Source: an uncultured Oscillospiraceae bacterium
GTDB taxonomy: Bacteria; Bacillota; Clostridia; Oscillospirales; Oscillospiraceae
Assembly: GCA_947632175.1 (NCBI GenBank)
Contig: CANROC010000004.1
Location: 62,001-126,000, forward strand
Length of the DNA: 64,000 nt
Direction: 5' to 3'
Shown: positions 42,778-51,507 of the stretch, in pieces
Numbering within the stretch: position 1 is the stretch's first letter
Layout: the number at the start of each line of letters is the position of its first letter
Notes under the pieces: generated by a model
What the model saw: only the letters and a program-made list of their open reading frames with translations
Told to the model about the DNA's origin: nothing
Database searches by the model: none
Made by a program: the position numbers and the translations under genes

Positions 42778-44637
42778 GTGACGCGCCGTCATAAGCTGAC
42801 CCTCGCCCGCATCCTCGCCGCCCTCGCCCTGCTCGTCGCGGCGGAGCTTGCCCCGCTGGAGGGGATCTGGAAGCTCCTTTTGTTCCTCGTACCCTACTTC
42901 CTGGTGGGCGGGGACGTGCTGTGGAGGTCGGTCATCAACATCTGCCACGGGCAGGTGTTCGACGAGAACTTCCTCATGTCCGTGGCCACCGTGGGGGCCA
43001 TGGCCACCGGCGAGTACGCCGAGGGCGTGGCCGTGATGCTCTTCTACCAGGTGGGGGAGCTCTTCCAGTCCGTGGCCGTGGGCAAGTCCCGGAGGTCCAT
43101 CGCCGCCCTCATGGACATCCGCCCGGAGTACGCCAACGTCCTCCGGGACGGGGAGACGCTGGAGGTCGCCCCGGAGGACGTCCTGGTGGGGGAGACCATC
43201 GTCCTCAAGCCCGGCGAGCGGGTCCCCCTGGACTGCGTGGTCACCTCCGGCGCGGGGAGCATCGACACCGCCGCCATCACCGGCGAGTCCGCGCCCCGGG
43301 ACGTGGCCGTGGGCGACGAGCTGGTGTCCGGGTCCATCAATTTAAGCGCCGTGCTGGAGGCCCGGGTCAAGAGCGTCTACGCCGAGTCCGCCGTGGCGCG
43401 GATCTTGGAGCTGGTGGAAAATTCCTCCGAGCGCAAGGCAAAAACCGAGAACTTCATCACGAAATTCGCCCGCTGGTACACTCCGGCGGTGGTCTTCGCC
43501 GCCCTGGCCCTGGCGCTCATTCCCCCGCTGGCGCTGGGGGAGCCCTGGATGAAGTGGGTCCACCGGGCGCTGGTGTTCCTGGTGGTCTCCTGCCCCTGCG
43601 CGCTGGTGATCTCCGTGCCGCTGAGCTTCTTCGGCGGCATCGGCGGGGCGTCCAGGCGGGGGATTTTGGTGAAGGGCTCCAACTATCTGGAGGCCCTGTC
43701 CAAGGTCCGCGCCGTGGTTTTCGACAAGACCGGCACCCTGACCCAGGGCTCCTTTAAGGTCCGCGCCCTGCGTGAAGCGGGGGGCTTTCGTTCCGAGGAG
43801 CTGCTGTCCCTCGCCGCCGGGGCCGAGGCGTGGTCTACCCACCCCATCGCCCGCGCCATCGTGGCGGCGGCGGGTCCGGCGGCGCAGGCCCGCGAGGACG
43901 CCGCCCCCGCCCAAGTGGAGGAGCTGGCGGGCCTGGGCGTCCGCGCGCAGGTGGACGGGAGGACCGTCCTGGCCGGCAACGCCCGCCTCATGGCCTCGGA
44001 GGGTATTGAGGTCCCCGAGACGGAGGAGGGCGGCGCGGTGGTCCACGTGGCCTGCGACGGCGTCTACGCCGGGGCCATCCTCATCGCCGACGAGCCCAAG
44101 CCCGACGCCAAGGACGCCGTGGCCCGCCTGCGCGCCCAGGGAAAGCGCACGGTGATGCTCACCGGCGACAGGAAGGCCTCCGCCCGGGCCGTGGCGGAGG
44201 AGCTGGGCGTGGACGACTTTATGAGCGACCTCATGCCCCAGGACAAGGTCGCGGCCTTAGAGAAGCTCATGGACGAGACTCCCGGCGGCGTGGCCTTCGT
44301 GGGCGACGGCATCAACGACGCCCCGGTCCTCACCCGCGCCGACGTGGGCCTGGCCATGGGCGCCCTGGGGTCCGACGCCGCCATCGAGGCGGCGGACCTG
44401 GTGCTCATGGACGACAAGCCCTCCCGCGTCCCCGAGGCCGTGGCCATCGCCCGCCGGACCATGACCATCGTCCGGGAAAACATCGTCTTCGCCCTGGCCG
44501 TGAAGCTGGCCATCCTCATCCTCGGCGCCCTGGGCTATGCCAACATGTGGCTGGCCGTCTTCGCCGACGTGGGCGTCGCCGTCCTCGCCATCCTCAACGC
44601 CCTGCGCGCCATGAACACCAAAAAAGTCGCGGGATAA
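42778..44637 (+). CDS. Heavy-metal P1B-type ATPase (Zn/Cd/Pb efflux, CadA/ZntA-like)
   Basis: A 619-residue membrane pump. The metal-channel motif SCPCALV has Cys272 and Cys274; the phosphorylation site is Asp316 in DKTGTLTQG. The TGESAP actuator motif, HP locus (STHPIARA) and GDGINDAPVL hinge are all present. Membrane segments number about eight, with a short N-terminus beginning just before the first helix, so there is no HMA domain of its own. The CPC channel and absence of Cys/His extras fit the P1B-2 (Zn/Cd/Pb) group. GTG start; last gene of the operon, followed by a terminator. Confidence 0.94.
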   Translation: MTRRHKLTLARILAALALLVAAELAPLEGIWKLLLFLVPYFLVGGDVLWRSVINICHGQVFDENFLMSVATVGAMATGEYAEGVAVMLFYQVGELFQSVAVGKSRRSIAALMDIRPEYANVLRDGETLEVAPEDVLVGETIVLKPGERVPLDCVVTSGAGSIDTAAITGESAPRDVAVGDELVSGSINLSAVLEARVKSVYAESAVARILELVENSSERKAKTENFITKFARWYTPAVVFAALALALIPPLALGEPWMKWVHRALVFLVVSCPCALVISVPLSFFGGIGGASRRGILVKGSNYLEALSKVRAVVFDKTGTLTQGSFKVRALREAGGFRSEELLSLAAGAEAWSTHPIARAIVAAAGPAAQAREDAAPAQVEELAGLGVRAQVDGRTVLAGNARLMASEGIEVPETEEGGAVVHVACDGVYAGAILIADEPKPDAKDAVARLRAQGKRTVMLTGDRKASARAVAEELGVDDFMSDLMPQDKVAALEKLMDETPGGVAFVGDGINDAPVLTRADVGLAMGALGSDAAIEAADLVLMDDKPSRVPEAVAIARRTMTIVRENIVFALAVKLAILILGALGYANMWLAVFADVGVAVLAILNALRAMNTKKVAG

Positions 44638-44655
44638 GAAGCGGCGAAAGCATGC

Positions 44656-44690
44656 AAAAAAGGGACTGTGAGCTTTCACAGTCCCTTTTT
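44656..44690. terminator. Bidirectional terminator between the ATPase and ireB genes
   Basis: AAAAA-AGGGACTGTGA-gctt-TCACAGTCCCT-TTTT (44656-44690), an 11-bp perfect stem between convergent genes. Confidence 0.92.
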
Positions 44691-44755
44691 GTTTGGGCCA
44701 AATGATTTCCGGCGCCAGGGCGCGGCCCTTGAGGGCGTCAGGGGAGAAACGAGGG

Positions 44756-45010
44756 TCAGCTGTCCTTCTCAAGGTAGCTGATGACCAGCTCCTGGAGGAG
44801 CTCGTCGCGGTCGATGCGGGTGATGAGGGCGCGGGCGTTGTTGTAGTTGGTGATGTAGGTGGGGTCCTCGGACAGGATGTAGCCCACGATCTGGTTGATG
44901 GGGTTGTAGCCCTTGAGCTTCAGGGAGTCGTATACCGAGGATAGGATCTCCCGCGTGCCTATTTTTTTGTCTACCACATTGAATTTCCTGGTGAAATCAA
45001 GATCATCCAT
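44756..45010 (-). CDS. ireB: IreB family regulatory phosphoprotein
   Basis: An 84-residue protein (former DUF965/YrzL) with near-universal family sequence: [42 protein letters not shown] and [13 protein letters not shown]. In Enterococcus IreB is phosphorylated on N-terminal Thr residues by the PASTA kinase IreK and affects cephalosporin tolerance. Here Thr7 could be the equivalent site. AGGAGGGA precedes the ATG. Usually followed by the Holliday-junction resolvase gene ruvX, which is absent here. Confidence 0.95.
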   Translation of the reverse strand: MDDLDFTRKFNVVDKKIGTREILSSVYDSLKLKGYNPINQIVGYILSEDPTYITNYNNARALITRIDRDELLQELVISYLEKDS

Positions 45011-45067
45011 GTCCGTTTCCCTCCTGTCTTATGTTTATCTTTTGCCGTTTGAACGGAATCTATCTCA

Positions 45068-45095
45068 ATTATATCAAAAAATTCCACCGTGTAAA
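45068..45095 (-). promoter_or_regulatory. Promoter of ireB
   Basis: Minus strand: -35 TTTACA (45090-45095), 16-bp spacer, -10 TATAAT (45068-45073). Confidence 0.65.
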
Positions 45096-45133
45096 GAAGG
45101 GAAAGCCATTTTTCATCAAAATTTTATAATTTC

Positions 45134-45769
45134 TTAAGCGATTTTTCCCTCCCGGACCCGGAAGACCAGGTACGACCGGCCCTCGATGTCCTGGGCCGCG
45201 CCGAAGCGGAAGGCCGGGAGCATGGGGAAGGGCATGGAGGGGGAAAAGGGGAAGGCCAGCAGGACGTTCTCTCCGTCGGGCATCATGAGGGCGCCGGTGA
45301 CCTCCCGGGCGCAGGCGATGAGGTCCGGATCGGCAAAGTACCGCGCCGGGTCGGGCTCCGGGGTCCAGGCGGCGGGCGCGGGGGCGGGCTCCGGGTCGGG
45401 GACAGGCTCGGGGACAGGTTCGGGGACGGGGGCGGGGGCGGGTTCCGGTTCAGGTTGGACCGGCTCCGGCGGCTCCGGCGGGGCCAGAGGCGGGACGGCC
45501 TCCCCCAGGGGGACCAGCAGCGCCGACACCGCCGCCGCGGGCTCGCGTGGGCCCAGCTCCAGGGGGGAGAGCTTCTTTGTCAGCGCCTGCCCGCCGTCCC
45601 GGGGGGTGGGGATGCCCAGGCTCAGGTCCCCGTCGGGGAACCGGAGGATGAGCCTTGCGGGCGGCAGGAGCTCATCGCTTTTGTAGGTAAACGCGGTCTT
45701 CACCCCGGCGGGCGCGACCGTCAGCTCCCCGGCGGGCCGTCCGCCGGGAGTGGTGACATCAAAACGCAC
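45134..45769 (-). CDS. Hypothetical protein with a proline-rich PEP/PAP linker
   Basis: Not recognised. 211 residues in three parts: an N-terminal beta-rich domain (about 1-90), a ~50-residue linker of repeated Pro-Glu/Pro-Ala/Pro-Val dipeptides ([19 protein letters not shown]), and a C-terminal domain (about 145-211: ARYFADPDLIACAREVTGALMMPDGENV). No signal peptide or membrane helix. GTG start behind AAGGAGG. The linker is encoded by a GC-rich repeat. An adaptor or scaffold role is possible but unsupported. Confidence 0.65.
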   Translation of the reverse strand: MRFDVTTPGGRPAGELTVAPAGVKTAFTYKSDELLPPARLILRFPDGDLSLGIPTPRDGGQALTKKLSPLELGPREPAAAVSALLVPLGEAVPPLAPPEPPEPVQPEPEPAPAPVPEPVPEPVPDPEPAPAPAAWTPEPDPARYFADPDLIACAREVTGALMMPDGENVLLAFPFSPSMPFPMLPAFRFGAAQDIEGRSYLVFRVREGKIA

Positions 45770-45792
45770 AGCAAAAACCTCCTTAGGTCCTT

Positions 45793-45953
45793 ATACTAAT
45801 ATCTAATTAAAAGGAGCCATTCGCGACGGTCTTTTTCGCGTCATGCGGCGTCAGCCGCCTTGGGAATACACAAAGTATTCCCTGCGGCGTCTTCCTTGCC
45901 TGACGCGAAAAATCCTCGCCGCTCGGTGTCTCCCTTTAAATAGATATTAGTAT
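45793..45953. mobile_element. MITE-like element with terminal inverted repeats
   Basis: 161 bp. Terminal inverted repeats 45793-45816 and 45930-45953 share ATACTAATATCTA as a perfect 13-bp pair, extended with few mismatches to TTAAA-GG-G. Inside are a second inverted pair TTTTTCGCGTCA/TGACGCGAAAAA (45832-45843 and 45900-45911) and a GGGAATAC/GTATTCCC hairpin in the centre. AT-rich ends and GC-rich core differ from the flanks. No transposase and no ORF. No clear target duplication (ends TT/TA). Confidence 0.75.
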
Positions 45954-45958
45954 TATGG

Positions 45959-45997
45959 CAAAAAAATACCCGGACGTCAAAGTATACGTCCGGGTAT
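45959..45997 (-). terminator. Terminator of the membrane-anchored hypothetical gene
   Basis: Stem ATACCCGGACGT/ACGTCCGGGTAT (45966-45977 and 45986-45997). In minus-strand orientation it is followed by a T-run (A at 45959-45965 on the plus strand). Confidence 0.82.
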
Positions 45998-46023
45998 GGT
46001 GAAATATGTATGCTTGCGCGGGG

Positions 46024-46554
46024 TCAGGACACCGTATAGTCTCCGCGGATGAGGATCTTGGTGTTGTCCCTGGTGGCCTTGACGCCGTTGCCCTTGATGG
46101 TGACCATGTACATGTGGTTGCTGAGAAGCTCCGCGTCGGCATAGGGGACGCTCTGGGCGTCCGTCTCGTCCACCAAACGCGGGTTGTTGGGCCCGAAGGA
46201 CACCACCGTGCCCAGGCGCGGCATGATCTCCGTGCCCACGCCGCAGGTGACGGTCTGGCCCTTGGAGAGCGTCAGCACCTCAAAGCCCGAGACCACGGCG
46301 CCGTTGCCGGTGGAGGTCTCGTTCTCCTTGGTAAGCTCGTCAAGGCGCGCCTCGAACTCCGCCAGCTTCCCGCCGGTCATCTCTTGGAGCTTGTCCATGA
46401 TGGCGGGGGTCAGCGTTTCGTTTAAGTAGCTCAGCGTCACCAGCGGGTCGTCCTTCGTGCCGTAGTTGGTGACGGCCATGGTGGTGAGCCCCGAGACCAG
46501 CGCCACGGCCACCAGAACGGCCACGGCGATAACGGCTTTCTTTCCTTTGCTCAT
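46024..46554 (-). CDS. Membrane-anchored hypothetical protein
   Basis: A 176-residue protein with an N-terminal helix (about 7-28: AVIAVAVLVAVALVSGLTTMAV), a predicted coiled-coil (about 50-80: PAIMDKLQEMTGGKLAEFEARLDELTKENE) and a beta-rich C-terminal domain. Gly/Thr/Val-rich strands (VLTLSKGQTVTCGVGTEIMPR) suggest a small outer-face sensor or shape/division accessory. No family recognised with confidence. It follows mazF on the same strand by about 75 bp. Confidence 0.68.
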   Translation of the reverse strand: MSKGKKAVIAVAVLVAVALVSGLTTMAVTNYGTKDDPLVTLSYLNETLTPAIMDKLQEMTGGKLAEFEARLDELTKENETSTGNGAVVSGFEVLTLSKGQTVTCGVGTEIMPRLGTVVSFGPNNPRLVDETDAQSVPYADAELLSNHMYMVTIKGNGVKATRDNTKILIRGDYTVS

Positions 46555-46629
46555 ATGTATGGTACCTCTCTTTGTGTCCGCCCCCGGCGCGCCGGGGCCC
46601 GGGGAGCGCTTTGCGCCCCCCGGATGTTC

Positions 46630-46992
46630 CTATCCGTGCAATCCAAAGCTGACGGCGATGGCGTCGTCCACTTTATTCATGAGCTCCTCGTCCACCCGGC
46701 CCATGCGCTCCCGGAGGCGCCGCTTGTCGATGGTGCGGATCTGCTCCAGAAGGACCACGGAGTCCTTGGTGAGGCCGAAGGACCTGGCCTCCAGCTCGAT
46801 GTGGGTGGGCAGACGGGCCTTGCCGATCTGCGAGGTGATGGCCGCGGCGATCACCGTGGGACTGTGCTTGTTGCCGGTGTCGTTCTGGACAATAAGTACA
46901 GGCCGCATGCCGCCCTGCTCCGAACCCACTACGGGGCTCAGATCGGCATAGTAGATGTCTCCTCTTTTGACTGCGCTCGACACACTCTTCAC
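46630..46992 (-). CDS. mazF: MazF/PemK-type endoribonuclease toxin (NdoA-like), no adjacent antitoxin
   Basis: A 120-residue type II toxin that cleaves mRNA at short motifs. Family residues are present: [29 protein letters not shown], the [19 protein letters not shown] strand and [13 protein letters not shown]. In Bacillus the order is alr-ndoAI-ndoA, with the antitoxin between. Here only 136 bp separate alr from mazF and no ribbon-helix-helix reading frame fits. The antitoxin must be elsewhere, lost or replaced. GTG start behind CGGAGAG. Confidence 0.92.
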   Translation of the reverse strand: MKSVSSAVKRGDIYYADLSPVVGSEQGGMRPVLIVQNDTGNKHSPTVIAAAITSQIGKARLPTHIELEARSFGLTKDSVVLLEQIRTIDKRRLRERMGRVDEELMNKVDDAIAVSFGLHG

Positions 46993-47128
46993 TCTCCGAC
47001 GAATTGATAGCCGCCCGGCCGATGCTGGGCCGGACTACCATAATTCTTTCACAAAGAGGCGTAATTTATACAGCACTGCAAAATTACCCGGACGGATTTT
47101 TCCGCCCGGTCCATTGTATGCCGGGGGA

Positions 47129-48250
47129 TCAGTCGATGTAAACGCGGGGCACGCGCTTGGAGACGGCGCAGAGGAGCTCGTAGGAGATGGTCCCCGCCGC
47201 GCGGGCAAGCACATCCGCCGGCTGGCGCGGGCCGAAGATCTCGATGAGGCTCTCCAGATTGACGCCGGGCAGGTCGGTGAGGTCGATCATGCACATGTCC
47301 ATGCAGATCCGCCCGCGCTGGGGCGCCGGACCGTCCGCCGTGATGAAAGCGCAGCGGTTGGAGAGGGAGCGCAAAAGCCCGTCGGCATAGCCGATGGGGA
47401 CGACGCCCATGCGGGTGCGCCGGCCGGTGACGTAGGTGCCGCCGTAGCTGACGGGCAGGCCCTCATCGATATATTTGATGGTGCTCACGTGGGTCATAAG
47501 GCGCATGCAGGGCCGCAGATCCAGCGCCCCGCCGCCCTCATAGCCGTAGAGCAGGATGCCGGGGCGAACCATGTCGAGACACGTCTCCTTATAGTGTATC
47601 ACAGCTCCCGAATTTGCGCAATGCCTTATTTCAAAGGAAATACCTGCCTTTTTCAGGGAATCGATCACCGACAAAAAGAGGGCGAACTGCCCGCGGGTGA
47701 ACCGCTCCGCCTCCTCCCCCGGCTCGTCGGAGACGGCGAAGTGGGTGTAGATGCCCTCGGGGACCAGGTTCTTCTGGCGGCAGGCGGAGATGATGTTCTC
47801 GATGCCCTGGTCGTAGTGGGGCCCGGCGGTGAGAAAGCCGAGGCGGGACATGCCGGTGTCCACCTTGATGTGGACGCGCAGGGGCTTGCCGAGCCGCACG
47901 GCCTCCTGGGAGTACTCGATGGCCTTGGCCTCGCAGGTGACGGTCTGAGTGAGGTCGAGGTCGATGAGCTCGGAGACAAATTCCCTGGGCGTGTGGCCTA
48001 AAATGAGGATGGGAAGGCCGATGCCGGCCTTGCGCAGCTCCACGGCCTCGTCGAGGCACGAGACGGCCAGATAGTCCGCCCCCAGCGCCTCCAGCCGCCG
48101 CGATACCGCCACCGCCCCGTGGCCGTAAGCGTCGGCCTTCACCACGCCCAGGAATTTGCACCCCTCCGGTATGGCGGCCCGAATGGCCCGGTAGTTGTGG
48201 GCGATATTCTCCAGGCTCACCTCAGCCCAGGTTCTCTTTCGTAAGTCCAT
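47129..48250 (-). CDS. alr: Alanine racemase
   Basis: A 373-residue PLP enzyme producing D-alanine for peptidoglycan. The PLP lysine is Lys38 in GVVKADAYGHG. The catalytic Tyr of the second monomer lies in SYGGTYVTGRRTRMGVVPIGYADG, and MCMIDLTDLPGV follows near the C-terminus. Normal length and both domains are present. It starts in the normal place with ATG at 48250. The mazF gene downstream keeps the alr-toxin order found in many Firmicutes. Confidence 0.96.
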   Translation of the reverse strand: MDLRKRTWAEVSLENIAHNYRAIRAAIPEGCKFLGVVKADAYGHGAVAVSRRLEALGADYLAVSCLDEAVELRKAGIGLPILILGHTPREFVSELIDLDLTQTVTCEAKAIEYSQEAVRLGKPLRVHIKVDTGMSRLGFLTAGPHYDQGIENIISACRQKNLVPEGIYTHFAVSDEPGEEAERFTRGQFALFLSVIDSLKKAGISFEIRHCANSGAVIHYKETCLDMVRPGILLYGYEGGGALDLRPCMRLMTHVSTIKYIDEGLPVSYGGTYVTGRRTRMGVVPIGYADGLLRSLSNRCAFITADGPAPQRGRICMDMCMIDLTDLPGVNLESLIEIFGPRQPADVLARAAGTISYELLCAVSKRVPRVYID

Positions 48251-48274
48251 AGTGATCCCAGCTTTGTTATAGAT

Positions 48275-48475
48275 GGTTTGCGCCTACGGCGCATTTTTTT
48301 AAGGCGGCGAAGCCGCAACCTTTTTAGCCTCCCCTGTAGGGGAGGTGCCGCGAAGCGGCGAAAGGGTTGCCTTCCCCGCAGGGGAAGGCGTCGCCGCAGG
48401 CGACTGATGTGCGCGGTTGGAGTGCAGCACCACCCCGGCGCTTCGCGCCGCCCCTCCGTTGGAGGGGCAAAATCA
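48275..48475. repeat. Cluster of short GC-rich palindromes between the lipoprotein and alr genes
   Basis: Hairpins in a row: TGCGCCTACGGCGCA, GCGGCGAAGCCGC, CCTCCCCTGTAGGGGAGG, GCCGCGAAGCGGC, CCTTCCCCGCAGGGGAAGG, TCGCCGCAGGCGA and GGCGCTTCGCGCC. They resemble the right-hand ends of regions A and B in style. One stem followed by seven T (48290-48300) could act as a terminator on the plus strand. No ORF. Confidence 0.7.
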
Positions 48476-48489
48476 CGTACGCGCCCCCT

Positions 48490-49074
48490 TCACCCGACCT
48501 CCACGTTATAAAACCTTACCGTGATGACGGTGTGCCCGTCGAAGATGAACTCGGCGGCGGAGGGGAGGCCTGTTCGTTCGGTGAACCAGGTGCGAAGGTC
48601 GGTGTCGTCGTCGATGCGGAAGAGGGCGGCGATACAGCGCTCTCCCTCGTATTGTTCCCGGACGGTCTCGGTGACGAGGCCCCGCGTCCAGGCGTTTGTC
48701 ATCACCGGGACGGCGTCCACGGGGGAGAGGCCGCCGGGGAGGATCTCGCCGGTGTAGACCTCCACGTCCCCCACCGCCAGGGTCGTGCCGCCGTCGGCGT
48801 AGCGGACCTGGGCACCGGCGATGAGTTCGGGGGCGGTGACGGTCAGGATCCCCCCATCGCCGGAGGAGGCGTAGTCCACGGTGAAGTCGAAGACCCGCTC
48901 GCCGTAATCGGCGCGGATGTCGGCGGTAAAGCGGAGGGACGACGCCGCGCCCAGCTCGGCGCGGACGCGGTCAAGGGCGTCGTCCGTGGCGGCCTTGCCG
49001 CAGGAGCACAGAGTAAGCGCGAGAAACAGCGCGAGGAAAAAAGAGAGAAGACGGGCTGGACGCAAAAGACTCAC
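48490..49074 (-). CDS. Predicted lipoprotein, possibly LolA/GerS-like fold
   Basis: A 194-residue protein with a lipoprotein signal (LLSFFLALFLALTLCSC; cleavage before the second Cys most likely), followed by a beta-rich domain with alternating strands (SLRFTADIRADYGERVFDFTVDYASS, GGILTVTAPELIAGAQVRYADGGTTLAVG). The pattern resembles LolA-type domains such as clostridial GerS, but this is a fold impression, not an identification. GTG start at 49074 overlaps the nnrD stop (GTGA), so it is coupled to nnrD. Confidence 0.7.
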   Translation of the reverse strand: MSLLRPARLLSFFLALFLALTLCSCGKAATDDALDRVRAELGAASSLRFTADIRADYGERVFDFTVDYASSGDGGILTVTAPELIAGAQVRYADGGTTLAVGDVEVYTGEILPGGLSPVDAVPVMTNAWTRGLVTETVREQYEGERCIAALFRIDDDTDLRTWFTERTGLPSAAEFIFDGHTVITVRFYNVEVG

Positions 49075-49916
49075 CTCATGAAAAATCTGAGATAGTCTAT
49101 CATGTCCGAGGGGGTCATGGCGTACTGGTTCTCCGCCTCGGCGCACCGGTCCCCCGCGGCCCCGTGGAGGTACACGGCTTTCCACACCGCGCCGGGGATC
49201 CTCTGGCCGAGAAAGGCCGCGATCATCCCCGCCAGCACGTCGCCGGAGCCGCCCTTGGCCATGCCGGGGTTGCCGGTGGGGTTCACATAGCACGCCCCGT
49301 CCGGCTGGGCGGTGACGGTGCGGTGTCCCTTCAGGACCACCGTGACGCCGTGGGCCGTGGCAAATTCCCGGGCCGCCTCCTCCCGGGACTTCCGGGCGAG
49401 GGCGTCGGTGAGGCGGGCAAACTCCCCCTCATGGGGGGTGAGGACCACGGGACATGACAGCTTATCCAGCCTATCTATATGCCGGGAAACGGCGGTTATG
49501 CCGTCCGCGTCCACAACGAGTGGGACGCGGCAGGTCTCCAGCACGGCGAAAGTCAGCTCCCGCGCCCAGGCCGAGAGGCCCAGGCCGGGACCGAGAACCA
49601 CCGCGTCGGCCTTTGCCACATGGGGCGCAAGCGTCTCCAGCGCCTCCGGCAGGGAGGGGGAGAGGGGGAGGACCATGGCCTCGTCGTTCTTCACGGCCTC
49701 CACGGCCCAGATCTCTTGCGGCACGGCCAGGAACACCAGCCCCGCGCCGGAGCGCACCGCCGCTTTTGCGGCGAAAGCCGGCGCGCCGGTGAAGCCCACG
49801 GACCCGGCCACGATGAGCACCCGCCCGAAGTCCCCCTTGTGCGCCTCCGCCCGCCGGAGGGGCAAAGTCACGTCCGCGGCCTGCACCTCAAAGATCCGAT
49901 CGCCCAGGGAGATCAT
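49071..49916 (-). CDS. nnrD: ADP/ATP-dependent NAD(P)H-hydrate dehydratase
   Basis: A 281-residue ribokinase-fold repair enzyme that restores damaged NAD(P)H hydrates. Seen: KGDFGRVLIVAGSVGFTGAPAFAAKAAVRSGAGLVFLAVP, VVLGPGLGL, VVDADGI, LTPHEGEFARL, VVLKGHRTVT and the catalytic NPTGNPGMAKGGSGDVLAGMIAAFLGQ. There is no fused epimerase (NnrE) domain, unlike many bacterial versions. Start at 49916 behind GGAGGTGG; a long upstream in-frame extension overlaps glpK and is rejected. Own promoter. Confidence 0.94.
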   Translation of the reverse strand: MISLGDRIFEVQAADVTLPLRRAEAHKGDFGRVLIVAGSVGFTGAPAFAAKAAVRSGAGLVFLAVPQEIWAVEAVKNDEAMVLPLSPSLPEALETLAPHVAKADAVVLGPGLGLSAWARELTFAVLETCRVPLVVDADGITAVSRHIDRLDKLSCPVVLTPHEGEFARLTDALARKSREEAAREFATAHGVTVVLKGHRTVTAQPDGACYVNPTGNPGMAKGGSGDVLAGMIAAFLGQRIPGAVWKAVYLHGAAGDRCAEAENQYAMTPSDMIDYLRFFMR

Positions 49917-49943
49917 CCAACCACCTCCGGGAGAGTTTTTGAC

Positions 49944-49972
49944 AGTATAGCACAGTTTCGGGAAAAGGTAAA
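49944..49972 (-). promoter_or_regulatory. Promoter of nnrD
   Basis: Minus strand: -35 TTTACC (49967-49972), 17-bp spacer, -10 TATACT (49944-49949). The whole 36-bp site resembles the glpK promoter closely. Confidence 0.8.
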
Positions 49973-49986
49973 GCCCGGCGCGGCGG

Positions 49987-51471
49987 TTATTTGGCCCAGT
50001 CCCGGCTGCGGGAGACGGCCTTTTGCCAGCCGGAGAGGAGCTTTTGGCGCTGGGCGTCCTCCATCTGGGGGACGAACTCCGCCTCCGTCCGCCGGAGGGA
50101 GGCAAGCTCGCCGGCGTCCTTCCAGACCCCGGCGGCGAGGCCCGCCAGGTTCGCCGCCCCCAGGGCGGTGGTCTCCCGGATGACGGGCCGCCGGACGGGC
50201 TTTTGGAGGATGTCCGCCTGGAACTGCAAAAGGAATCCGTCCCGGCTGGCCCCGCCGTCAGCCCGGAGGGCGTCCATGGGGATGCCGGCGTCCGCCTCCA
50301 TGGCGCGGACCAGGTCCGCCACCTCGTAGGCGATGGCCTCCTCGGCGGCGCGGACGATGTGGGCGCGGGTCGCGGCCCGGGTAAGGCCGAGAATGGCGCC
50401 CCGGGCGTACATATCCCAGTGGGGCGCGCCAAGGCCGGTGAAGGCGGGAACGAGGTAGACCCCGCCGTTGTCCGGCACGGACCGGGCCACGGTCTCGGCC
50501 TCCTTGGCGTCGCTGATGAGCCCCAGCTCGTCCCGGAGCCACTGGATCACGGCCCCGCCCACGAAGACGCTGCCCTCCAGGGCGTACTGCACCTTTCCGG
50601 GGAGGGCGGCGGCCAGAGTGGTGATGAGGCCGTTGCGGGACGCGGTGGGGTCCCCGCCGGTGTTCATCAGGAGGAAGCATCCGGTGCCGTAGGTGTTCTT
50701 GGCCTCCCCCTTTTCAAAGCATCCCTGGCCGAAAAGGGCCGCCTGCTGGTCCCCGGCGATGCCGGTGATGGGGATGTCCGTCCCCCGCACACGGGCCGTG
50801 CCGTAGACCCAGGAGGAGGGGAGGGGCGTGGGCAGCATAGCGGCGGGAATGTCCAGGGCGCGCAGGAGCGTCTCGTCCCAGGCGAGCTTCCGGATGTCAA
50901 AGAGCATGGTGCGGCTGGCGTTGGTGAGGTCCGTGGCGTGGACCTTGCCGCCGGTGAGGTTCCAGAGGAGCCAGCTGTCCACCGTGCCGAAGAGGATGTC
51001 CCCCCGCTCGGCCCGCTCCCGGACGCCGGGGACGTTGTCCAGGATCCATTTGATCTTCGTCCCGGAGAAGTAGGCGTCCGGCACAAGGCCGCAGGTTTGG
51101 CGGATGTGGTCCTCCAGCCCCTCGGCCACCAGTGCCTCCACGATGGGCGCGGTCCGGCGGCACTGCCAGACGATGGCGTTGTAGACGGGCTTGCCGGTGT
51201 GCTTATCCCACAAGATCGCCGTCTCCCGCTGGTTGGTGATGCCGATGGCGATGACCTCCTCCGGCGCGACGCCGGTCCTGTCCAGGACCTCCAGCATCAC
51301 CGCGTACTGACTGCCCCAGATCTCCAGGGGGTCGTGCTCCACCCAGCCGTCCTGGGGGAAATACTGGGTAAACTCCCGCTGTGCCTGCCCCACCAGATTC
51401 TGCCGCGTGTCAAAGAGAATAGCCCGTGAGCTCGTAGTGCCCTGGTCCAGGGCAAGAAGATACTTTTTCAT
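49987..51471 (-). CDS. glpK: Glycerol kinase
   Basis: A 494-residue FGGY kinase phosphorylating glycerol to sn-glycerol 3-phosphate. Seen: [71 protein letters not shown], and [19 protein letters not shown] near the C-terminus. The start at 51471 follows GGAGGG and gives the normal N-terminus ([15 protein letters not shown]); 49 in-frame upstream residues are not typical. It stands alone, without glpF or glpD nearby. Confidence 0.97.
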   Translation of the reverse strand: MKKYLLALDQGTTSSRAILFDTRQNLVGQAQREFTQYFPQDGWVEHDPLEIWGSQYAVMLEVLDRTGVAPEEVIAIGITNQRETAILWDKHTGKPVYNAIVWQCRRTAPIVEALVAEGLEDHIRQTCGLVPDAYFSGTKIKWILDNVPGVRERAERGDILFGTVDSWLLWNLTGGKVHATDLTNASRTMLFDIRKLAWDETLLRALDIPAAMLPTPLPSSWVYGTARVRGTDIPITGIAGDQQAALFGQGCFEKGEAKNTYGTGCFLLMNTGGDPTASRNGLITTLAAALPGKVQYALEGSVFVGGAVIQWLRDELGLISDAKEAETVARSVPDNGGVYLVPAFTGLGAPHWDMYARGAILGLTRAATRAHIVRAAEEAIAYEVADLVRAMEADAGIPMDALRADGGASRDGFLLQFQADILQKPVRRPVIRETTALGAANLAGLAAGVWKDAGELASLRRTEAEFVPQMEDAQRQKLLSGWQKAVSRSRDWAK

Positions 51472-51507
51472 GCCGCGCCCTCCTTTGTCCGTATCGGTTT
51501 TGACAGT

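Noticed and set aside
49917-50432. N-terminal extension of nnrD as an NnrE epimerase domain
   Set aside because: The extra in-frame residues are a shadow of glpK, are low complexity, and GGAGGTGG marks the ATG at 49916.
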